Assembly (NCBI GenBank): GCA_964458575.1
Contig: CAYWMD010000044.1
Location: forward strand, 1 to 57,079
Length of the DNA: 57,079 nucleotides
Source: CAYWMD01 sp964458575
GTDB taxonomy: Bacteria; Verrucomicrobiota; Verrucomicrobiia; Limisphaerales; JADLHS01
Direction of reading: 5' to 3'
The notes under the pieces are model-generated. The model searched no databases. It saw only the letters and a list, made by a program, of their open reading frames with translations, and had not been told where the DNA came from. Position 1 is the first letter of the stretch. The number at the start of each line of letters is the position of its first letter. The position numbers were made by a program, and so were the translations under genes. Shown one piece after another: positions 8,112 to 17,342 of the stretch.

Positions 8112-11100
8112 GTGAAGTCACGAGTGCGAAAAAGTCTCCGACTGGCGGGATGCGTCGGCGTGTCCCTTCTGGTCTTGCTTCTCGAGTTCTCCACGGCAGC
8201 GCAACCTGCCAGCCCGCCGGCCATCTCATTCATTCCAGATCAAGGTGTGTATCCGAATTCCACGAGCCGCCCGATTGCATTCGTGGTGGGTGACGCCGAG
8301 ACACCTGCAAATCTGCTGATCCTGGCCGGGAGTTCGGCGAACACAAACCTGGTGCCCGACAGCGGCATTATCTTCGGTGGTTCGGGCAGCAACCGTAGCG
8401 CGACCATCACGCCTGCGTCGGGTCAGACCGGGACGGTGGCGATCACGATCACGGTGATGGATCAGCATGGAGGAGCAGCCAGTAATTCGTTTTTGACGCG
8501 TGTCGAAACGTTCACGGAAATCCCGCCGGCATTTGTCACAAATTCTCCGGGCGCGACGGCAAGGTTTTTGAGTTGGACAGATTATGACGAGGATGGAGAT
8601 TTTGACCTGCTGATCGCGGGCGCTTTGATGCAGACGAACCTGACAAGCCCCGGCTTTCAAACGCTGGTGGCGAGCAACCAGGGCGACGGCACGTTCGTGT
8701 TGGTTGACGCGGGATTCACGGACATCACCATGACCCAGGCCGACTGGAGTGATTACGACCGCGACGGATTGTTGGACCTGCTGGCCTTGGGACGCGTGCC
8801 GCAGACCAATAACAATTGGGCGCGGGTGGCTCGCATTTACCGAAACAACGGCAACGGCACTTTTTCGCTCGCGCCGGTGGTCCTGCCCGGGGTCGTAGGC
8901 GCTGCCGCTTGGGGCGACTTTGATCGGGATGGCGACCCGGATATTTTGCTGACCGGATTCACCAACAGTTCGTTTGGCGACATCATCAGCCGCGTTTATC
9001 GCAACGACGGCTCAAACCATTTCACACGGGTCGAAAGCTGGCTGCCGGGTGTGGCGGATACATCCAGTTCGCGTTGGGAGGATTTTGATCGGGACGGTTT
9101 TCCGGACCTGCGGTTGGAAGGCTCTTATTACACCAACGGGAATTTCATCACGATCACTCAATATTACCGCTACCAAGGAAATGACATTTTTGCTTTCAAT
9201 CCGACCGTTCCGCCGTCTGGTCCACCGGGAGTGCCCGGTGATTTCGATAATGATGGTGATTTCGACGTGGTCCGCCGCGCTTATGAGACGGGCTGGCCCA
9301 GCGCCTTGATTCGCGTTCACCGCACAGAGGGGACGAACTATTTTGCCGGAATTGCCGCCGAATTGCCGGCGATTCAATCTGATCGCTTTGCCTGGGGAGA
9401 CTACGATAATGACGGCGACCTCGACTTCTTCGCCGCGGATGAAGCCTATCACATTGGGAGTCTTCGCTTGTTCCGTAACAACAACCCTGTCAGCAACACG
9501 CCTCCGGATCGTCCCATCGGACTCAATGTCACCCTCACCACGAGCAATCGGGTGATCTTAAAGTGGTTGGCGCCTCCAGATGCGCAAACCACGAACGCCG
9601 CCAGTCTCAGTTATGACGTGAGCGTCGGAACGATCTCGAACGGAATTGATGTGGTATCACCGCCGGCAGATCGGACCACGGGTTGGCGTTGGCTTGCGGG
9701 GGCGGGGCAGGCGCAGACCAACTGGGCCGTATTGGAAGGTTTGCCTCCCGGCGTTTATTACTGGGCCGTGCAAGCGGTGGACACCGCTTTCGCCGGTTCG
9801 CAGTTTTCCACGCAGGCTGTCTTCACCGTTACACGCCCCGTGATTTCGGAGATTCCCGACCAATGGACTGCCCCTGGCTCCACGATCGGGCCGATTGCGT
9901 TCCAGGTTTACGACGGCCAAACGCCAGCCACGAACCTGGTGCTGACCGTTACGTCCCAGAACACGAATCTCGTGCCGTTGGCCAACATCATTTTGGGAGG
10001 TGCAGGAACAAATCGGACGGTCCTGATAACGCCAGTTGCCGGTCAGCACGGCTCCAATATCATTTCAATTACGGTCACGGATGGAGACGGCTTTACGGCC
10101 ACAACCTTCTTCACCGTGACTTTTGAACGTCTCGCCGCCGTCGGAAATTGGACGTGGCAGGGTGATGCTCGTGTCTATCCCGCAGATTTCAACAACGACG
10201 GTCGAATGGATTTCCTTTGGCGGGGATACAGTTACAATTTCGCCGTTTACCTCAACCTGGGAAGCTGGCAGTTCACACCGGGATATCAGGGAATCAGCGC
10301 TAATGAGTCCACCAGTCAGCCGGCGTTCGCGGATTACGACAACGATGGGGACGTGGATTTTGCGCGTGCGGAATCGTCGTACATTTACCGCAATGATAGT
10401 GGAACAAATTTCACAGCGATCGCCGCAAATCTGCCAACTCCGACCGAGAATATCAGCGCTTGGGGGGATTTTAACGAAGATGGCCGGCTGGATTTGTTTT
10501 ATTCCAGCTATTACCAAGCCGATCTCAGTCGAAACAATGGTGACGGAACATTTTCCGCGCAGCCATTGCCGGTGACCGCTGTTTACGCCGGGTCCGCGAA
10601 ATGGGGGGATTTGGACAACGATGGAGACTTCGATTTGTGCGTCGCGGGGTACCGGAGCGCGCCGGCAAAAGTGTTTACGCAAATCTGTCGCAACGATGGC
10701 GCAGGAAATCTCTCAGTCGTTGTTTCCAATATTCTCATTGGCAGCGGGGGTTCGCTCGATCTTGGCGATTACGATCAGGATGGTGATTTGGACCTTTTGA
10801 TCTGTGGCCGAACGAATACCGCGTCCGGCCTGGCGTGCAGAATTTATCGGAATGATGGGAGCATGATCTTTACTCAAACTGTCGAAATTCCGATTACCCA
10901 ATTCAGCTCGGCACACTGGGGCGATTTCGACAACGACGGTGATCTGGATATTCTGTTGTGCGGCGCGTTGGCCACCACCATTTACTTGAACGGCGGAAAC
11001 GATTCTTTTACGAACATGCCGGCCGGCCTGCCCGGGGGAAAAACCTTTTCATCCGCATGGGCCGATTGTGACGGGGATGGTGATCTTGATGTTCTTTCCC

Positions 11101-14100
11101 AGCGCCTCATGCTGAACACGATTCCAATCACCAACCAGCCCCCGCAGCCGCCAGCAGGCTTGAGTTCTTCGTTCATTTCAAACCGGATCACCTTGAGCTG
11201 GATTGCGCCGACGGATGACCACACCGCTTCCAGCGCATTGACCTATGACTTGCGTTTGGGGACCAACGCGGGCGGCGCGCAAGTCGCGGCCCCTCACGCA
11301 GATTTCGTTACGGGCAAGCGGACCCTGGCCGGCGACGTTCCCGTTTCCGTTGCATACCGAAGGACTTTCGCCCATCTTCCTGATGCCACCTACTACTGGA
11401 GCGTGCAGGCAATTGACGGAGCCTTTGTCGGTTCGGAATTCGCACCGGAAGCATCGTTCACTTATTACCATCCCACGATTTCCGGGCCGTCGAATGTCGT
11501 CGTGTCCCCGACGTCCCCATCACCGTGGATTTCGCTCACGGTGGGCGACACGGACAGTCCCGCCGATTCGCTCGCGCTGACGGCGTTTTCTTCCAACGCC
11601 AATTTTCTACCGGCCACAAATATCATTTTCGGCGGATCGGGATCGAACCGCACAGCCACGCTCAACTTCCCGCCGCAGGCGATGGGTACATCAGTGGTCA
11701 CTATCGTCGTCACGGACGTGACGGGTCTGACGGCGACCAACGCTTTCAGATTTGAAACCGCGTATTTCACCGACACAACGTTGAGCCTGCCTGCCGGGAG
11801 CAATCAAACGGTGTGCTTCGGCGATTATGATGCTGATGGCGACTTCGATCTTTATTTCGCAGGCAGGGTGTTCCGGAATAATGGCAACTGGAATTTTACC
11901 CAAGTAGCCACACTCCCGGCCGGCCAAAGAACCGGTGTGGCTTGGGGCGACTTTGACCGCGACGGGGACCTTGATCTTGTCATCGCTGGAGCGGGACCAA
12001 CGCGAATCTACCGGAACGACGGTGGCGACGTTTTCACGGATATTGGCGCTGTCATACCAGACGCCGGCAGTTCCGCTGTGGCCTGGGGCGACTATGACAA
12101 TGACGGCGATCTTGACCTTCTGTTCCTGGCGGATGTCGGTGGCGGCCAAGGTCGCATTTATCGAAATGATGGTGGCAACAGCTTCGTTGCGGTGAACGTC
12201 GGGATTGGCGCGTTGGGTTCGTCGGACGCCGCCTGGGGCGATTTTGACAAAGACGGTGATTTGGATCTGCTGGTCAGCGGTTTTCGGTCGAGCGTTTACT
12301 ACACGATAATTTACCGCAATGACGGCGGCATGTTCTCAGACATCGGCATCCCTTTGGGGAGCACCGCAAGCAGTTCGGTGGCCTGGGGAGATTACGATAA
12401 TGACGGCTACCTGGACGCACTCACCGTCGGCTCGGTTGGTTCGACCTATTACGCGTACGTTTATCGCAACGACCAGAATGGCTCGTTCACCTATGTCAAC
12501 ATCGGATTGCCCGGCACTTCCAGTGGTTCAGCGGACTGGGTGGACATGGATAATGACGGTCACCTCGACATTTTTTTGTGCGGGGCTTCAGCGGGTCTGC
12601 CGATTTCGGATTACGCCACGCGCATTTACCGGAACAACCAGAACGGCACCTTCAGCAACACGCTGGTCGCGTTGCCAAAGAGCGTTACGGGTGCCTGGGC
12701 GGACTTGGACTCGGACGGCGACCTTGATTTGTTCCTCAGCGGAACGGGGACGGTGACCAACGGTTTTTTCCGAAATGTCGCTTCGGTGTCGAATTCGCCT
12801 CCAACCGCACCCACAGGTTTCGTTGCAGACTTGTTGCCAGAAAATGGAGTGCTGTTTTCGTGGCTGCCGGCGAGCGATCTCGAAACCACAAACCCGGCAT
12901 CGCTAAACTACGCCCTGCGTGTGGGCACGGTTCCGAACGGCAATGATCTGGTTTCGCCGGACGCCGACGCGGTTACTGGACTCCGCCGATTGCCGGTGCG
13001 AGGGCGGTTGAGCGCGACCACCTGGCTGCTTCACGACCTGCCGCGGGGAACGAACTATTGGAGCGTGCAAGCCGTTGACCAGGGGTGGGTTGGTTCTCCC
13101 TTTGCCATCGAAAGCAGTTTCGTCATCACCAACGGGCGGCCAATAATCTCGGGTATTTCGAATCAACTCACCGTTCCGGGCCGCGCAACCCCGCCCATCA
13201 ATTTTACCGTTTGGGATTTTGAAACGCCGCCGGCCGATCTGGTGTTGGCGGCCTACTCCACCAACCTCTCCTTGGTTCCGACCAACAACATTATTTTCGG
13301 CGGCTCTGGCACGAACCGCACCGCTACGGTGACGCCAGTGACCGGGTTGAGCGGTAATACCACCATTTCGATCGTGGTTGCGGACGGCGGCGGGTTGGTG
13401 GCGACTTCACGGTTCGATGTAGTCGTGCAAACTTTCACCGAAGTCAGTGCCGGGTTGCCGTCCACCGGCGCCGCTTCCGCCTGGGGCGATTACGACAACG
13501 ACGGCGACCTGGACATTGCCCTTGCCGGACTCCAATACGGTAACACCGCGATTTATCGCAATACGAATGGCTTCTTCACCAACCAGAACTTCAATTTAAC
13601 CGCAGCGAGTTATTATCTTACGCCAACCGATCTGGCGTGGATTGACTTCGACACTGATGGCGACCTCGACCTGACGGAGTCCGGCTGGCTTACGTCAGGT
13701 TATGTCACCGCGATGCTGCGGTTCAGAAACAACTTCCCAACGAACAGTTTTACGAGCGTCGGCACGGGTCTGCCGGGCATCGGCGTAACGAACATTGCCG
13801 ATGGGGCGATGGCCTGGGCCGACTACGACAATGACGGCGATCTGGACGTGCTGCTGGCCGGTGACACGAACACCTACCACAGCCCCGATGCATTCACCGT
13901 GCTCTATCGCAACGATGGCGGCACGTTCACCAACTCCGGCGTAGTGCTCCCGGCGCTGGTGAAAGGAGCGGCGGTCTGGGGCGATTACGACAATGACGGC
14001 GACCTCGACCTGCTCCTCGCCGGTCAGACGGGAAGTATCGCCACCAATTCGCTGACGAAGTTGTTCCGCAACGACGGCAACAATGTGTTCACCGAGGCGG

Positions 14101-17100
14101 CCACGTCGTTTCCCGGCATCACGGATTGTGCGCTGGCGTTCGGCGATTTCGACAACGACGGCGACCTCGACATCGCGATGGCTGGCATGGGAGCCAATTC
14201 CATCCCGTTGGCGCGCATTTATCGCAACGTCGGAAACGGCATCTTCACGAACATCAATGTGAACCTGCTCGGTGTCACGTTTGCTTCGTTGACGTGGGGC
14301 GATTTTAACAATGACGGCTTTGCCGACCTGGCTGTGAGCGGCTCGACGAACACCTCTCCGTACAACAGCGCCGCCGCAACCACCAGCGTCTATCGCAACC
14401 TCGCTGGCGGCGGGTTCACGAACATCGGCGGCACCCTGCCGGGCGTCATGCTCCAAAAAACCTCGTGGGGCGACGCCGACAACGACGGCGACCTCGACCT
14501 GCTGGCCGGCACGCGCCTCGTGCGCAACAATTGGAATACGCCGAACGCGCCGCCGACCGTACCCACGAATCTCACGTTCACGATTCTGACGAACAACGAC
14601 GTGCGGCTGGCCTGGTCGCCAGCGACCGACATGGAAACGACGAATTCGCGCGGGCTGTATTACAACTTGCGCTTGGGCACGAATTCTGGTGGCGGCCAAA
14701 TTCTGTCGCCACTGGCAAATGTCACAAATGGGTATCATCGGGTGCCGAACTTCGGCAACGCGGGTCAGACGAATTTCTGGCGCATCGCCAATCTCACCAA
14801 CGGTACTTATTTCTGGAGCGTGCAGGCCATTGATCCGGGGCTGGCCGGATCGCCGTTTGCGGTGGAAGCCAGCTTCACGCTTTCGCGTCCGACGATTTCC
14901 GCGATCACGAACCGTTCGACGCCGCCAAACACAAACGTCGGCCCGATCAACTTCACCGTGACTGACGCCGAAACGTTTGCCTCGAATCTGGTTGTCACCG
15001 TGACCTCGTCGGACACGAATCTTGTTCCTGCGACCGGACTCGTGCTCACGGGAACAGACGCTGCTCGCAGCTTGACCATCACTCCGGCCACGAATCGCAG
15101 CGGTTTCGTCACCATCACGATTGCCGCCACGGACGAAAGCGGGCAGACCGGCTACCGCAGCTTCCTGCTGACGGTGCAACGCTTTGCGGACATCGTCGCG
15201 GGGCTGAGCGTGAACGGACAGATGAATTGGGGCGATTATGACAACGACGGCGACCTGGACCTGGCGCACGGCTCAACCATTTATCGCAACAACGGCAACG
15301 GCGCCTTTACGAACATCGCCGCCGGCTTGCTATCCAGCGGCGTGATGACGGCGGCGTGGGGTGATTATGACAACGACGATGATCTCGACCTGCTCATCGC
15401 CGGGAATGGAATCCGCGGCCTCTACCGAAATGATGGCAACGGCGTGTTCACTTCCGTCATCCCGAACGGCGGCGGCAATGCCAACACGAGCCTGGCTTGG
15501 GGAGACTACGATAACGACGGCGATCAGGATTTTCTGTTTGCCTACTCCAATTACACCTCGCCCTACCGCAACGATGGCAGCAACGTGTTCACGCAAATCA
15601 ACGCGGGGCTTCCCATCGTCAACGTCGGCTCGGCTGCCTGGGGCGATTACGACGAGGATGGCGATCTGGACATTTTGATTGCGGGCAATGGGCTGCTCCG
15701 TGTCTATCAGAACAATGGCAACGGCACGTTTTCCAATCTGATCCCCGGTTTTCCGGCGCTCTATTTTGCTTCAGTGGCGTGGGGAGACTTTGACAACGAC
15801 GGCCTCCTGGATTTCGTGGCCGCCGGTTCCACGAACAATTCTGTCAGCGGCCTCGTCACGCGCTTCTATCGCAACACCGGCAACACCAACCCGAACCTGC
15901 CCGTGTTTACCAACCTTTATCCAGCCGCGGTGCAAGGCATCTGGAAAGGTGCCATCGCCTGGGGTGACTACGACAACGACGGCGACCTTGACTTGCTCGT
16001 CACCGGCGAAACCTTCAGTCTGAATGCGTTTCCGTTCACGAAGATTTATCGCAACGACAATGGAAGTTTTGCGGACAGCGGATACGCCCTGCCCGCGCTC
16101 AAGAGCAGCTTCGCCGCCTGGGGCGATTTCAACAACGACGGCCTGTTGGACCTCGCGCTCTCCGGTCTGGCATCGAACAACGAACCGATCGCGTTCATTT
16201 ATCGCAATTACGGCAGCGTCACGAACACGCCTCCGAACGCGCCTGGGAGTTTGACGAATCTGGTGGTCGGCAAATCCGTGCGGCTGGGTTGGACGGCGGC
16301 GGGCGATCCAAACCAAACGGGCGGCCTGAGCTACAACCTGCGTGTCGGAACTTCGCCGGGCGCGGGAAATATCGTGAGCCCGATGTCCCATCCGAACGGA
16401 TTCCGCAAGATTCCCACTTTGGGCAATGTAAACGAGCGGCTCGAGTGGACGATCACGAATCTCACCGGCGGAACCTTTTACTGGAGCGTGCAAGCCGTGG
16501 ATCATTCTTTTGCCGGTTCGGCGTTCGCCACGGAAAGCAGTTTCATCGTTTCCAATCGCGCTCCTTCGGCGGTTACGAAGTCCGCGACCACCGCAGAGGA
16601 CATCGGTACGGCAGTCGCATTGAGCGGCTCCGACCCGGACAACGACCCGCTGACCTACCGCATCGCGGGCCAGCCGCTGTTCGGCACATTGAGCGGCACG
16701 CCGCCGAATTTGACCTACAAGCCGGCGACGAATTATTTTGGTTTTGACCAGTTCACCTACGTTGCCAACGACCGGACGACTGATTCGCCGCCCGCCGCGG
16801 TGTTCATCCGGATTACGCCCGTTGACGATGGGATTGGCTCCACTTTGGGGATTCAACCGGGCTTGGCCGGCGGGATGCAACTCTCCCTGCTGGCCGAACC
16901 CTGGCGGAGCTATCGGATCGAAGCGTCGGAGGACTTGATCCACTGGGTGCCGTTGACCAACGTGCTGTCCACGAACCTGCTCATGCAGTTGCTGGACGCC
17001 GACGCGGCGATTTTCCCAAAACGCTTTTATCGCGCTGCGCAATTCGTGCTCGTGCCGGGATTTGGCTCCGCCGGGCTGACCGCCGACGGCCAGTTCCAAT

Positions 17101-17267
17101 TCATTTTGTCAGGCGAGATGGGCCGCAACTGTCAGGTCCAGATTTCCACGAACCTGCAGTCCTGGACTACGCTCACCAATGTTCTGATGACCAATCAGTT
17201 CGTGCCGTTCACGGACATTGAAGGCGCAAGAATTCCACAACGCTTCTATCGCATCGTGGCATTTTAG
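8112..17267 (+). CDS. Giant exported protein with five FG-GAP/VCBS beta-propellers
   Basis: About 3050 residues from GTG 8112, chosen because it begins the signal peptide (VKSRVRKSLRLAGCVGVSLL). The body is five repeats of one ~1 kb-plus module: a cadherin/Ig-like domain, a run of FG-GAP/VCBS blades of the WGDYDNDGDLDLLLAG type with the Ca-binding D-x-D-x-D-G-x-x-D pattern, and a fibronectin-III-like domain ending YYWSVQAID. I count 6, 7, 7, 7 and 7 blades, as expected for five seven-bladed propellers (blades at ~8570-9490, 10180-11110, 11800-12770, 13470-14530, 15220-16210). A cadherin-like domain (16560-16830) and two copies of a C-terminal module ending F-Y-R follow. It is presumably a secreted or surface adhesin; no catalytic domain is seen. 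An in-frame TTG at 8025 would add 29 residues before the signal peptide. Confidence 0.85.
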   Translation: MKSRVRKSLRLAGCVGVSLLVLLLEFSTAAQPASPPAISFIPDQGVYPNSTSRPIAFVVGDAETPANLLILAGSSANTNLVPDSGIIFGGSGSNRSATITPASGQTGTVAITITVMDQHGGAASNSFLTRVETFTEIPPAFVTNSPGATARFLSWTDYDEDGDFDLLIAGALMQTNLTSPGFQTLVASNQGDGTFVLVDAGFTDITMTQADWSDYDRDGLLDLLALGRVPQTNNNWARVARIYRNNGNGTFSLAPVVLPGVVGAAAWGDFDRDGDPDILLTGFTNSSFGDIISRVYRNDGSNHFTRVESWLPGVADTSSSRWEDFDRDGFPDLRLEGSYYTNGNFITITQYYRYQGNDIFAFNPTVPPSGPPGVPGDFDNDGDFDVVRRAYETGWPSALIRVHRTEGTNYFAGIAAELPAIQSDRFAWGDYDNDGDLDFFAADEAYHIGSLRLFRNNNPVSNTPPDRPIGLNVTLTTSNRVILKWLAPPDAQTTNAASLSYDVSVGTISNGIDVVSPPADRTTGWRWLAGAGQAQTNWAVLEGLPPGVYYWAVQAVDTAFAGSQFSTQAVFTVTRPVISEIPDQWTAPGSTIGPIAFQVYDGQTPATNLVLTVTSQNTNLVPLANIILGGAGTNRTVLITPVAGQHGSNIISITVTDGDGFTATTFFTVTFERLAAVGNWTWQGDARVYPADFNNDGRMDFLWRGYSYNFAVYLNLGSWQFTPGYQGISANESTSQPAFADYDNDGDVDFARAESSYIYRNDSGTNFTAIAANLPTPTENISAWGDFNEDGRLDLFYSSYYQADLSRNNGDGTFSAQPLPVTAVYAGSAKWGDLDNDGDFDLCVAGYRSAPAKVFTQICRNDGAGNLSVVVSNILIGSGGSLDLGDYDQDGDLDLLICGRTNTASGLACRIYRNDGSMIFTQTVEIPITQFSSAHWGDFDNDGDLDILLCGALATTIYLNGGNDSFTNMPAGLPGGKTFSSAWADCDGDGDLDVLSQRLMLNTIPITNQPPQPPAGLSSSFISNRITLSWIAPTDDHTASSALTYDLRLGTNAGGAQVAAPHADFVTGKRTLAGDVPVSVAYRRTFAHLPDATYYWSVQAIDGAFVGSEFAPEASFTYYHPTISGPSNVVVSPTSPSPWISLTVGDTDSPADSLALTAFSSNANFLPATNIIFGGSGSNRTATLNFPPQAMGTSVVTIVVTDVTGLTATNAFRFETAYFTDTTLSLPAGSNQTVCFGDYDADGDFDLYFAGRVFRNNGNWNFTQVATLPAGQRTGVAWGDFDRDGDLDLVIAGAGPTRIYRNDGGDVFTDIGAVIPDAGSSAVAWGDYDNDGDLDLLFLADVGGGQGRIYRNDGGNSFVAVNVGIGALGSSDAAWGDFDKDGDLDLLVSGFRSSVYYTIIYRNDGGMFSDIGIPLGSTASSSVAWGDYDNDGYLDALTVGSVGSTYYAYVYRNDQNGSFTYVNIGLPGTSSGSADWVDMDNDGHLDIFLCGASAGLPISDYATRIYRNNQNGTFSNTLVALPKSVTGAWADLDSDGDLDLFLSGTGTVTNGFFRNVASVSNSPPTAPTGFVADLLPENGVLFSWLPASDLETTNPASLNYALRVGTVPNGNDLVSPDADAVTGLRRLPVRGRLSATTWLLHDLPRGTNYWSVQAVDQGWVGSPFAIESSFVITNGRPIISGISNQLTVPGRATPPINFTVWDFETPPADLVLAAYSTNLSLVPTNNIIFGGSGTNRTATVTPVTGLSGNTTISIVVADGGGLVATSRFDVVVQTFTEVSAGLPSTGAASAWGDYDNDGDLDIALAGLQYGNTAIYRNTNGFFTNQNFNLTAASYYLTPTDLAWIDFDTDGDLDLTESGWLTSGYVTAMLRFRNNFPTNSFTSVGTGLPGIGVTNIADGAMAWADYDNDGDLDVLLAGDTNTYHSPDAFTVLYRNDGGTFTNSGVVLPALVKGAAVWGDYDNDGDLDLLLAGQTGSIATNSLTKLFRNDGNNVFTEAATSFPGITDCALAFGDFDNDGDLDIAMAGMGANSIPLARIYRNVGNGIFTNINVNLLGVTFASLTWGDFNNDGFADLAVSGSTNTSPYNSAAATTSVYRNLAGGGFTNIGGTLPGVMLQKTSWGDADNDGDLDLLAGTRLVRNNWNTPNAPPTVPTNLTFTILTNNDVRLAWSPATDMETTNSRGLYYNLRLGTNSGGGQILSPLANVTNGYHRVPNFGNAGQTNFWRIANLTNGTYFWSVQAIDPGLAGSPFAVEASFTLSRPTISAITNRSTPPNTNVGPINFTVTDAETFASNLVVTVTSSDTNLVPATGLVLTGTDAARSLTITPATNRSGFVTITIAATDESGQTGYRSFLLTVQRFADIVAGLSVNGQMNWGDYDNDGDLDLAHGSTIYRNNGNGAFTNIAAGLLSSGVMTAAWGDYDNDDDLDLLIAGNGIRGLYRNDGNGVFTSVIPNGGGNANTSLAWGDYDNDGDQDFLFAYSNYTSPYRNDGSNVFTQINAGLPIVNVGSAAWGDYDEDGDLDILIAGNGLLRVYQNNGNGTFSNLIPGFPALYFASVAWGDFDNDGLLDFVAAGSTNNSVSGLVTRFYRNTGNTNPNLPVFTNLYPAAVQGIWKGAIAWGDYDNDGDLDLLVTGETFSLNAFPFTKIYRNDNGSFADSGYALPALKSSFAAWGDFNNDGLLDLALSGLASNNEPIAFIYRNYGSVTNTPPNAPGSLTNLVVGKSVRLGWTAAGDPNQTGGLSYNLRVGTSPGAGNIVSPMSHPNGFRKIPTLGNVNERLEWTITNLTGGTFYWSVQAVDHSFAGSAFATESSFIVSNRAPSAVTKSATTAEDIGTAVALSGSDPDNDPLTYRIAGQPLFGTLSGTPPNLTYKPATNYFGFDQFTYVANDRTTDSPPAAVFIRITPVDDGIGSTLGIQPGLAGGMQLSLLAEPWRSYRIEASEDLIHWVPLTNVLSTNLLMQLLDADAAIFPKRFYRAAQFVLVPGFGSAGLTADGQFQFILSGEMGRNCQVQISTNLQSWTTLTNVLMTNQFVPFTDIEGARIPQRFYRIVAF

Positions 17268-17272
17268 CGGCG

Positions 17273-17300
17273 AAAAATCCTGATTGCACTTCGCTGCTGT
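17273..17300. repeat. 28-bp direct repeat, copy 1
   Basis: Positions 17273-17300 match 21272-21299 with one mismatch, same orientation. The second copy is part of the comM promoter region (it contains the TTGCAC -35 box). The pair brackets the RCC1/Ig gene almost exactly. Confidence 0.8.
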
Positions 17301-17342
17301 TGAATGGCGCATCGGACGGGACTTTAACTGGTCCGGTTTCGT

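Noticed and set aside
13695..15269. 524-aa open frame antisense to the giant FG-GAP gene
   Set aside because: Arg/Val-rich low-complexity product with no recognisable domain; it is the reverse-strand shadow of repeated, GC-rich blade codons.
8560..16210. Regular repeats considered as CRISPR or satellite DNA
   Set aside because: The repeats are protein-coding FG-GAP blades that differ at the DNA level and keep one reading frame; no spacer structure.
17312..17340. Possible terminator hairpin between the convergent FG-GAP and RCC1 genes
   Set aside because: Only a 5-bp stem (CGGAC/GTCCG) with a long loop and a weak T-run; not convincing.
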